NCBI GenBank assembly: GCA_946060825.1
Contig: CAMGPO010000052.1
Span: 1 to 7,405, forward strand
Origin: an uncultured Clostridia bacterium
GTDB lineage: Bacteria > Bacillota > Clostridia > Oscillospirales > Oscillospiraceae
Length of the DNA stretch: 7,405 bases
Reading direction: 5' to 3'
The notes beneath the pieces are model-generated. The model was not told where the DNA came from, did no database searches, and saw only the letters and a list, made by a program, of their open reading frames with translations. The first letter of the stretch is position 1; every line of letters starts with the position of its first letter. Below are positions 1 through 5,941 of this stretch, piece by piece. A program made the translations under genes and the position numbers.

Positions 1-218
1 ACGGAATGTTCCTGGCCATCATTATCCCTCCGGCCAAGAAGAGCCGCGCCACGGCCCTCTGCATCCTCATGGCGGTGGTGCTGAGCTGCGCATTCTACTA
101 TATCCCGGCCCTGCAGGCTGTGCCCAGCGGCTTCGTGGTCATTCTCTGTGCCGTGGCGGCCAGCGCCCTCTTTGCGGCGGTGGCCCCGGTGGCGGAACAG
201 GAGGGCGAAAATGGGTAA
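1..218 (+). CDS. azlC: AzlC-family branched-chain amino acid exporter, large subunit (3' end only)
   Basis: Only the last 71 codons are present (frame starting at base 3); the gene enters from the left edge. The peptide has the AzlC C-terminal pattern: MFLAIIIPPAKK, then a hydrophobic helix (about ALCILMAVVLSCAFYYIPAL) and a second one (GFVVILCAVAASALFAAVAP), ending in a short charged tail, QEGENG. AzlC is the multi-spanning permease of the AzlCD pair (YgaZH in E. coli), which exports branched-chain amino acids and gave 4-azaleucine resistance in Bacillus subtilis. Its stop codon (TAA 216-218) lies inside the first codons of the next gene, an 8-bp overlap that indicates translational coupling and supports the identification. 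The start and promoter lie outside the window. Confidence 0.87.
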   Translation, partial: GMFLAIIIPPAKKSRATALCILMAVVLSCAFYYIPALQAVPSGFVVILCAVAASALFAAVAPVAEQEGENG

Positions 219-540
219 TACAACCTGGTTCCTCCTCTGCCTGCTGACCTCGGCGGGCGTGACCTACCTCGTGCGGATGGTGCCTCTGGTGCTGATGAAA
301 AGGAAGATCACCAACCGCTTTCTCCGCTCCTTCCTCTACTACATCCCTTACGCCGTCCTGGCCGTCATGACCATTCCGGCCATTTTCTATGCCACGGACA
401 GCATACTCTCCGCCGCTGCCGGCTTCCTGGTGGCCGTGGTGCTCTCCTACTTCGAGAAGAGCCTCCTGACCGTCGCGGCCTCGGCCTGCGGCGCGGTCCT
501 GATTGCGGAGCTGATCCTCCGCGCCCTCGGAATGCTCTGA
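211..540 (+). CDS. azlD: AzlD-family branched-chain amino acid exporter, small subunit
   Basis: This gives 109 residues, the normal AzlD length (about 100-110). There are four hydrophobic segments: about 6-29 (WFLLCLLTSAGVTYLVRMVP), 38-61 (FLRSFLYYIPYAVLAVMTIP), 66-83 and 86-106. The RFLRSFLYYIPYAVL stretch is the family's most recognisable part. The ATG at 211 was chosen because an AGGAGGG Shine-Dalgarno (199-205) sits 5 nt upstream inside the end of azlC; starting further upstream would add a charged, non-family extension. AzlD is the small membrane partner of AzlC, and both subunits are expected to be needed for export of branched-chain amino acids. Translation is coupled to azlC through the 8-bp overlap. 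The TGA stop is followed with no gap by a terminator hairpin, so the operon ends here. Confidence 0.9.
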   Translation: MGNTTWFLLCLLTSAGVTYLVRMVPLVLMKRKITNRFLRSFLYYIPYAVLAVMTIPAIFYATDSILSAAAGFLVAVVLSYFEKSLLTVAASACGAVLIAELILRALGML

Positions 541-583
541 ACAAAGAAGCATCGAAGCTATGTCGGCTTCGATGCTTCTTTGT
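541..583. terminator. Bidirectional hairpin terminator between azlD and the asparaginase gene
   Basis: This is a perfect 18-bp inverted repeat: left arm 541-558 (ACAAAGAAGCATCGAAGC), loop 559-565, right arm 566-583. The pyrimidine-rich right arm ends in CUUCUUUGU on either strand, so the same structure can end transcripts from both sides. It starts at the base after the azlD stop and its last base is the last base of the asparaginase stop codon (TAA, 585-583 on the - strand). There is no separate U-tract beyond the stem, so the terminal A-U-rich pairs would have to serve that purpose. Confidence 0.8.
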
Positions 584-1590
584 TATGGGAGCGGCCGGTC
601 CTTCGGTGTGATCTCGCCGGCGACGCTGAGGCGGAAAAAGTCGGCGATCTCCGCCTGGGTCATGCCCTGGCCCAGCGCCCACATCAGCTTCGTCACGGCG
701 CACTCGGAGGTCATGTCCTCGCCAGGAATGACGCCTTCCCGGAGGGCCCGGCGGCCGACCTCGTACTTGGTCATGTCGCTGCGCTCGTAGAGGCACTGGC
801 TGCACACGACCACCGGAATGCCCTCCGCCACCAGTTCGCCCATGGCGGAAACCAGATCCCTACGGATAAAGTTCAGGCCGCCGGAGCCGAAGGCCTCGAT
901 GACCACACCCCGGCTGCCGATGGAGGCGATGGCCCGGAACAGCTTCGGGTCCACGCCGGGAATCAGCTTGACTAGGACGACGCGGCTGTCGATGGCCGTT
1001 TCGAGGCGGCAGGGGCCGGACTGGGGCCGGGGTAGATTCGGCGTAAGGCAGAGACCGTCGGAGTTGATCGTGGCCACGGCCGGGGCCTTGACGCTCTCAA
1101 AGGCGTCGAAGCCGGTGGTGCGGACCTTGACGCTGCGGCAGCCCAGAAGAATCTTCCGGTCAAAGGCGATGAACACGCCGGGAATCCCGGAAACCGCCAT
1201 CTCAAGGGCACAGCGGAGATTGTAGGGAGCATCACTGAGGGGGGTGCTGATTGGAAGCTGGCTTCCGGTCAGCACCACAGGCAGGTCGATGCCCGGCAGC
1301 ATGAAGGTCAGCATGGAGGCGGTGTAGGCCATGGTGTCGGTGCCGTGGGTAATGACCACGCCGTCAAAGCCGCCGCGCATCTCATAGACCTTCGTGGCGA
1401 TGAGCTGCCACTCCTCCGGCTGGATGTTGGTGGAGTCCAGCTTCAGAATGTCGTGGATCGTCACATCATAGGGCAGGGGACCGAGGGCGGCGAGCAGATC
1501 GCCGCCGGTCTGGCCGGGCTGGAGGCCCAGCTCGGATGCCACAGAGGCGATGGTGCCGCCGGTGGAAAGCAGCAAGATTTTCTTTTTCAC
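583..1590 (-). CDS. ansA: Type I (cytosolic) L-asparaginase
   Basis: A 335-residue enzyme that hydrolyses L-asparagine to L-aspartate and ammonia. The visible motifs are those of the bacterial asparaginase family: STGGTIAS at 9-16 with the nucleophilic Thr13, substrate-binding DSTN at 52-55, THGTDTMAYTAS at 81-92 with the second catalytic Thr84 and Asp85, and RSVK with Lys155 matching the catalytic lysine. No signal peptide is present, and the MAYTAS and GFDAFES motifs match E. coli AnsA, so a cytosolic, nutritional or regulatory role is likely. Length is normal (AnsA about 338). The start is GTG (1590-1588): a full AGGAGG (1597-1602) lies 6 nt upstream. It is convergent with azlCD and divergent from the RND gene, and is probably transcribed alone. 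Substrate preference (Asn versus Gln) cannot be read from the sequence. Confidence 0.93.
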   Translation of the reverse strand: MKKKILLLSTGGTIASVASELGLQPGQTGGDLLAALGPLPYDVTIHDILKLDSTNIQPEEWQLIATKVYEMRGGFDGVVITHGTDTMAYTASMLTFMLPGIDLPVVLTGSQLPISTPLSDAPYNLRCALEMAVSGIPGVFIAFDRKILLGCRSVKVRTTGFDAFESVKAPAVATINSDGLCLTPNLPRPQSGPCRLETAIDSRVVLVKLIPGVDPKLFRAIASIGSRGVVIEAFGSGGLNFIRRDLVSAMGELVAEGIPVVVCSQCLYERSDMTKYEVGRRALREGVIPGEDMTSECAVTKLMWALGQGMTQAEIADFFRLSVAGEITPKDRPLP

Positions 1591-1621
1591 GGAGAACCTC
1601 CTGAATTACATTTTCTATATG

Positions 1622-1650
1622 ACCGTAGCGAAAATTGAGGAAAAAGTCAA
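1622..1650 (-). promoter_or_regulatory. Candidate sigma-A promoter for the asparaginase gene
   Basis: On the - strand there is a TTGACT -35 box (1650-1645), a 17-bp spacer and a TACGGT -10 box (1627-1622). The -35 is one base off consensus; the -10 keeps only T1, A2 and T6. This places the transcription start near 1615, leaving a leader of about 25 nt that includes the AGGAGG site. The strong -35, ideal spacing and position make it plausible, but the weak -10 leaves doubt. Confidence 0.5.
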
Positions 1651-1696
1651 TTGTGGAAAGCGACGGTTTTGTAACAAATAATTTACACAATCTGCA

Positions 1697-1725
1697 TTGA
1701 TTTGATTCCGGCAGAATGGTAAACT
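1697..1725 (+). promoter_or_regulatory. Candidate sigma-A promoter for the RND transporter gene
   Basis: A TTGATT -35 box (1697-1702), a 17-bp spacer and a TAAACT -10 box (1720-1725), each matching consensus at four of six positions. The start would fall near 1732, about 40 nt before the ATG. The site lies among inverted repeats (1706-1747) that could be operators. It is the best pair I found in the region, but other weak combinations exist. Confidence 0.4.
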
Positions 1726-1747
1726 TGACAGAAATGTCATGCCGGAA
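1706..1747. promoter_or_regulatory. Nested inverted repeats upstream of the RND gene (possible operator or leader structure)
   Basis: The outer arms TTCCGGCA (1706-1713) and TGCCGGAA (1740-1747) are perfect reverse complements. Immediately inside the right arm lies a second perfect dyad, TGACA-GAAA-TGTCA (1726-1739). The pair overlaps the candidate -10 box, so binding of a regulator there could block transcription. As RNA the inner dyad would form a 5-bp stem with a GAAA (GNRA) tetraloop. The symmetry is certain; its role is inference, since no regulator gene is in the window to pair with it. Confidence 0.4.
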
Positions 1748-1758
1748 AGCGCGGCAGC

Positions 1759-1764
1759 AAGGAG
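1759..1764 (+). promoter_or_regulatory. Ribosome binding site that decides the RND start
   Basis: AAGGAG lies 8 nt before the ATG at 1773. The in-frame ATGs further upstream (1716, 1734) have no comparable Shine-Dalgarno and would add a polar stretch ahead of the MSKFSVKKPLTVFV sequence, which is where family members begin. Confidence 0.75.
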
Positions 1765-1772
1765 CACACAGC

Positions 1773-4700
1773 ATGTCGAAATTCAGCGTAAAGAAACCGT
1801 TGACGGTCTTTGTGGCAGTCATCGCCGTTCTGGTCCTGGGCGTAGTCGCCTATTTCAAGATGACGCCGGATCTGTTTCCCAATATGGACTTCCCCTATAT
1901 CATGGTTATGACTACCTATCCCGGCGCCAGCCCGGAGAAGGTGGAAGAGGAACTGGTCAAGCCTATGGAGCAATCCATGTCTACCCTGGAGCACATTCAG
2001 GAGGTCAGCTCCAGCTCCGCGGAGAACTACGGGATGCTGCTGCTGGAGTTTGACGAGGACGTCAACATGGACACCATCGGCGTCGACATCCAGCAGAAGC
2101 TCAGCACCCTCGCCGAAAGCTGGGACGACACCGTCGGCTCGCCCTACGTGCTGAAAATCAACCCCTCCATGATCCCTGTGGAGGTGGCGGCAGTTTCCAT
2201 GGACGGCATGGACACCATGGAGCTGACCGAATTTCTCGACGACACGCTGATGAACAAGCTGGAGGGCATCTCCGGCGTGGCCCGGATCACCACGGCCGGC
2301 GCCGTGGAGCAGGAGATCCATGTGGTGCTGGATCAGGCGAAGATCGACGCGCTGAACGAGACCATCGCCGGTGAAATCAACGGCAAAATGGACGAAGCTG
2401 CCGATGAGCTGACCGCGAAGAAAGCGGAATTGGAGGATGCCCGGGCACAACTGGAAAGCGCCCAGTCCCAGCTCGACAGCGGAAAGGAGACCCTGGCCCA
2501 GCAGACGGCAGCCGGTGAGGCGGAGCTGAGCCGGAAGCAGGCGGAACTGCTCTCCACCCGGGCGGAGCTGAAGGATCAGATCGCCCAGCTCCAGTCGGGC
2601 AAGGCGCAGGTGCAGACGACGCTGTCCGCGCTGAAGACGCTGCGGGACGGCATGGCCGCCCTGCAGGAGCAGGCCGCCGCCATTGAGGAGGACCTTGAAA
2701 CCCTGCTGGGGCTTCAGCAGGAGACTGCAGATCTGGAGGCCATCCGAGACGCCTTTGCAGAGCAGATTGAGGCGATTCGTGCCGACTCCGGCCTGACCCA
2801 GGAGGAGATCGACACGGCGATTGCCGCAATCAAAAACGGCCCGGAATACATCCAAATGGAAGCCGGTCTGGCTGCGCTTCAGGCGAAGCTGGCGGCTGCC
2901 GGTCTCAGTCCGGATCAGATTCAGGATCGCATCACGGCGTCGCAGGCTGCGGCGTCGGATATCGGACAGCGCCTCAGTGAGCTGAAGCAATCTCTGGCCG
3001 ATCAGGGACTGGATCAGAACACCCTGGACGCGAAGATCGCGGAGCTGGAGGGCAGCCTGACCCAGATGGACGAGGGCATCGCCGCGCTGGAAAACGCCCT
3101 GAGCCAGCTTGACAGCGGAATGCTGCAGATCAGCGACGCGGCAAAGCTGCTGAGCCAGCAGAAAACCAGCGGCCTGCTGGAGCTGGGCGACGCTGCGGCC
3201 CAGCTCGCGGTCAACAGCGCCGCCGTGACAAACGGCCTCACCCAGCTCGAAGCCGGGTTCGACACGCTGGAAAGCAGCCGGGAGGACGCGCTGGCCCAGG
3301 CCGATCTCAACAACATTCTGACCATGGAAATGGTGTCCCAGATTTTGGCGGCCCAGAACTTCTCCATGCCGGCCGGCTATGTGGAGCAGGACGGCGTCAG
3401 CTACATGGTCTCCATCGGCGACGAGATGACCACCGTGGAGGAGCTGGAGGAACTGCTGCTCTTCGACCTCGGCCTGGACGGGGTGGAGCCGGTTCGCCTC
3501 GCCGATGTGGCGGAGATTATGGTCACTGACAACCGCGGCGAGTCCTACGCCAAGCTCAACGGCCAGGACGGCATCGTCCTGAGCTTTGAGAAGCAGAGCA
3601 CCTACGCCACTGCCGAGACCACCGACAATATCGGCGACCGCTTCGCGGAGCTGGAAGCGGCGTATCCGGGCCTCCATTTTGTCTCCCTGATGAACCAGGG
3701 CGACTACATCTACCTGATTGTGGACACGATCCTCCACAGTCTGCTGCTCGGCGCCGTCTTTGCCATTCTGGTCCTGTTCCTCTTCCTCAAGGACCTGCGG
3801 CCCACCTTTATCACCCTCTGCTCCATCCCCATCAGCGTGATTTTCGCGGTGGTGCTGATGTACTTCTCCGGCGTCACCATCAACATGATCTCCCTGTCGG
3901 GTCTCGCAGTGGCCGTCGGCATGCTGGTGGACAACTCTGTTGTGGTCATTGAAAACATCTACCGCCTGCGGGTCAGGGGCGCCAACGTCATCCAGGCGGC
4001 GGTTTCCGGCGCCCGGCAGGTGGCCGGAGCGGTCACCGCTTCGACGCTGACTACGGTCTGCGTCTTCCTGCCCATCGTCTTTGTCGAGGGCATCACGAAG
4101 CAGCTTTTCACCGATCTGGCCCTGACCATGACCTATGCCCTGATGGCCAGCCTGATCGTCTCCCTGACTCTGGTGCCCGCCATGGCCTCCGGAATGCTCC
4201 GGAAGGAGAAGCAGACGAAGGACACCGTCATGAACAAACTGCTCGGTGGTTACCGCAGAGCTGTGACCTGGGCCATTGGCCACAAGGCTGTGGTTTTGCT
4301 GGCGGCCCTCGCGCTGCTGGTTGGCAGTGCCGTCCTCAGTGTTGCCCGGGGATTCAGCTTCATGCCCACAGCGGATATGCCCAACGTCAGTGTCAGCGTC
4401 TCCATGCCGGAGGACGCGGATATGGAGACGGCGACGGAGCTGGCCGACGAGGTGCTGGCCCGGATCGATACGGTGGACGGTATTGCCACCGTCGGCGCAA
4501 TGATGTCCTCCGGCGGCATGGGCATGATAGGCGGCTCCGGTGGCAGCTATGACGTCACCATCTATGTCACGCTGGCGGACGAGGACGCCCACGGCTCCGA
4601 GGTGGGCGATCAGATCGAAGCGCTCTGCGCCGACCTGCCCTGCGAGGTGCGCGCATCCTCCGCCATGATGAACATGAGCATGCTCACGGGCAGCGGAATC

Positions 4701-5810
4701 AGCCTCCGGATTTACGCCGAGGACATGGACGCCCTGCAGGCCGCGGCCGCCGGGGCAGCAGCGGTTCTGGAGCATGTGGACGGCGTGGTGGACGTTTCCG
4801 ACGGCATGGAGGATGCCGCTCCGGCTCTCCATATCCGGGTGGACAAAAACGCGGCCATGTCCAAGGGCATGACCGTCGCCCAGATTTTCATGGAGCTGTC
4901 CAAGGCCCTGCAAAATACCGCCACGGCCACAACCCTGAAGCTGGACGGCAATTCCACCGACGTCATCATCGAGCGCCCGGAGGGGGCGAAGGTCACCCGG
5001 GACAGCCTGGAGGACTATCTCTTTGAGACGACGGACCGCGAGGGCGAGACGGTACAATTCCGCCTGGGCGACGTGGCTGAGGTCGAGGAGACCGTGAGCC
5101 TGAGCGCCATCAGCCGCCTGAACCAGCGGCGCTATCTGACCGTCTCCGGCTCCATCGCCGAGGGGAAAAACGTCACCCTGGTCACCGCGGAGGCGGAGAA
5201 GGCCATGGCGGCGGCAGATCTGGGCGAGGGCGTCACCTACCTCTTCGACGGCGAGAATGAGACGATCATGGAGGCGGTGGAGCAGCTCCTGCTGATGCTG
5301 CTTCTGGGCGTTCTGCTGGTCTATCTGGTCATGGTGGCCCAGTTCCAGTCCCTGAAATCCCCCTTCATCGTCATGTTCACGATCCCACTGGCCTTCACCG
5401 GCGGCTTCCTGGCCCTGCTTGTTTGCGGCATGGAGGTCAGCGTCGTGTCCCTGATCGGCTTCATCATGCTGACGGGTATCATCGTCAACAACGGCATCGT
5501 CCTCGTGGACTATATCAACCAGCTCCGCCGGGACGGTATGGAACGGCGGGAGGCCATCGTCGAGGCGGGCATGACCAGAATGCGTCCCATTCTCATGACC
5601 TCAATCACCACGATCCTCGGACTGACCGATATGGCCCTGAGCAGCTCCGCCGGTACGGCCCTGATGCGGCCGGTCGCCGTGGTCTGCATCGGTGGCCTGC
5701 TCTATGCCACGCTGATGACCCTCTTTGTCGTGCCCTGCATCTACGATCTGCTCAACAAGAAGGAGCTGCGCAAGGTCCGCGAGGAGGATCTTCAGCAGCT
5801 CGACCTCTGA
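1773..5810 (+). CDS. HAE1-type RND efflux transporter permease with a large coiled-coil insertion
   Basis: This is a 1345-residue inner-membrane antiporter of the RND superfamily (AcrB/SwrC relatives). Order of parts: TM1 (11-29); porter segment (about 30-195); a Gln/Ala/Leu/Glu-rich, probably coiled-coil insertion (about 196-511); return to porter sequence (LTMEMVSQILAAQNF..., 516 on); TM2-TM6 (about 648-671, 677-698, 702-724, 745-770, 780-802); TM7 (838-857); second porter half; TM8-TM12 (1168-1189, 1196-1217, 1223-1245, 1272-1290, 1299-1325). The TM4 proton-relay motif reads GMLVDN with Asp720 (AcrB Asp407 position) and Asn721 where AcrB has Asp408; TM10 has Asn1239 where AcrB has Lys940. 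Typical RND permeases are about 1030-1070 residues, so the insertion accounts for the excess. No adaptor or outer-membrane channel gene is adjacent. The protein probably exports amphiphilic compounds, lipids or drugs; the substrate cannot be read from sequence. Confidence 0.92.
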   Translation: MSKFSVKKPLTVFVAVIAVLVLGVVAYFKMTPDLFPNMDFPYIMVMTTYPGASPEKVEEELVKPMEQSMSTLEHIQEVSSSSAENYGMLLLEFDEDVNMDTIGVDIQQKLSTLAESWDDTVGSPYVLKINPSMIPVEVAAVSMDGMDTMELTEFLDDTLMNKLEGISGVARITTAGAVEQEIHVVLDQAKIDALNETIAGEINGKMDEAADELTAKKAELEDARAQLESAQSQLDSGKETLAQQTAAGEAELSRKQAELLSTRAELKDQIAQLQSGKAQVQTTLSALKTLRDGMAALQEQAAAIEEDLETLLGLQQETADLEAIRDAFAEQIEAIRADSGLTQEEIDTAIAAIKNGPEYIQMEAGLAALQAKLAAAGLSPDQIQDRITASQAAASDIGQRLSELKQSLADQGLDQNTLDAKIAELEGSLTQMDEGIAALENALSQLDSGMLQISDAAKLLSQQKTSGLLELGDAAAQLAVNSAAVTNGLTQLEAGFDTLESSREDALAQADLNNILTMEMVSQILAAQNFSMPAGYVEQDGVSYMVSIGDEMTTVEELEELLLFDLGLDGVEPVRLADVAEIMVTDNRGESYAKLNGQDGIVLSFEKQSTYATAETTDNIGDRFAELEAAYPGLHFVSLMNQGDYIYLIVDTILHSLLLGAVFAILVLFLFLKDLRPTFITLCSIPISVIFAVVLMYFSGVTINMISLSGLAVAVGMLVDNSVVVIENIYRLRVRGANVIQAAVSGARQVAGAVTASTLTTVCVFLPIVFVEGITKQLFTDLALTMTYALMASLIVSLTLVPAMASGMLRKEKQTKDTVMNKLLGGYRRAVTWAIGHKAVVLLAALALLVGSAVLSVARGFSFMPTADMPNVSVSVSMPEDADMETATELADEVLARIDTVDGIATVGAMMSSGGMGMIGGSGGSYDVTIYVTLADEDAHGSEVGDQIEALCADLPCEVRASSAMMNMSMLTGSGISLRIYAEDMDALQAAAAGAAAVLEHVDGVVDVSDGMEDAAPALHIRVDKNAAMSKGMTVAQIFMELSKALQNTATATTLKLDGNSTDVIIERPEGAKVTRDSLEDYLFETTDREGETVQFRLGDVAEVEETVSLSAISRLNQRRYLTVSGSIAEGKNVTLVTAEAEKAMAAADLGEGVTYLFDGENETIMEAVEQLLLMLLLGVLLVYLVMVAQFQSLKSPFIVMFTIPLAFTGGFLALLVCGMEVSVVSLIGFIMLTGIIVNNGIVLVDYINQLRRDGMERREAIVEAGMTRMRPILMTSITTILGLTDMALSSSAGTALMRPVAVVCIGGLLYATLMTLFVVPCIYDLLNKKELRKVREEDLQQLDL
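2358..3305 (+). other. Region encoding the coiled-coil insertion of the RND protein
   Basis: Codons 196-511 encode a segment with almost no aromatic residues and dense Leu/Ala/Gln/Glu/Lys, with heptad-like spacing (for example AELEDARAQLESAQSQL at 218-234 and KIAELEGSLTQMDEGIAAL at 421-439). An (L/M)xxG motif recurs at 234, 273, 290, 432, 446 and 492, in the first and last thirds of the insertion. The recognisable porter sequence stops at VVLDQAKIDALN (184-195) and resumes at LNNILTMEMVSQI (512-524). In AcrB the matching join lies in the docking region that contacts TolC. The coiled-coil assignment is from composition and spacing, not from a computed prediction. Confidence 0.75.
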
Positions 5811-5817
5811 GAAAACG

Positions 5818-5850
5818 AACCGGGTGTACCAGACGGCACACCCGGTTTTA
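5818..5850. terminator. Rho-independent terminator after the RND gene, probably bidirectional
   Basis: A perfect 10-bp stem AACCGGGTGT (5818-5827) with ACACCCGGTT (5838-5847). One A-C mismatch and two further C-G pairs extend it inward to an AGAC loop. On the + strand it runs into TTTT (5846-5849), 7 nt after the RND stop codon. On the - strand the hairpin is followed by CGTTTTC (AAAA at 5812-5815), so it can also stop transcripts from the convergent methyltransferase gene. Confidence 0.85.
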
Positions 5851-5935
5851 CTGTCATTCTGAGGAATGCAATGACGAAGAATCTTTCCGGAACCGGCTGC
5901 AAAGGATTCTTCGGCCTCCGGCCTCAGAATGACAG
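5851..5935. repeat. 85-bp nested palindromic intergenic repeat (REP/MITE-like)
   Basis: The outer arms are a perfect 14-bp inverted repeat, CTGTCATTCTGAGG (5851-5864) and CCTCAGAATGACAG (5922-5935). Inside it lies a second pair, CGAAGAATC (5875-5883) with GATTCTTCG (5905-5913). The element directly abuts the terminator and fills the rest of the gap between two convergent genes. From memory, closely similar TGTCATTCTGAG...GAAGAATC elements are scattered between genes in many gut Clostridia and other bacteria, which supports a dispersed repeat; only one copy is in this window. It has no coding capacity. It may also help end transcription of the methyltransferase gene. Confidence 0.65.
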
Positions 5936-5941
5936 AGCGGC

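Noticed and set aside
580..1225. Several + strand open frames across the asparaginase gene
   Set aside because: All are antisense to the conserved asparaginase catalytic motifs and have low-complexity Arg/Pro/Ala-rich or His-rich translations typical of GC-rich shadows.
1668..1690. A Rex (redox repressor) operator
   Set aside because: Only the outer TTGT/ACAA match; the span is about 4 bp too long and the inner TTAA symmetry is missing, so it is kept only as a low-interest unidentified dyad.
1716..1772. Upstream ATG starts (1716 or 1734) for the RND gene
   Set aside because: They would add 13-19 polar residues ahead of the conserved MSKFSVKKP start, overlap the candidate promoter and inverted repeats, and lack a Shine-Dalgarno; the ATG at 1773 has AAGGAG at 8 nt.
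1591..1772. A riboswitch or T-box leader upstream of the asparaginase or RND gene
   Set aside because: The predicted leaders are only about 25-40 nt, too short for a known riboswitch or T-box, and no T-box core sequence is visible.
1737..5057. A very long - strand open frame (1106 codons) opposite the RND gene
   Set aside because: It is a shadow of GC-rich codon bias in the RND gene: its protein is rich in His, Gln, Gly and Arg with no recognisable domain or membrane segment, while the + strand frame is a clear RND transporter.
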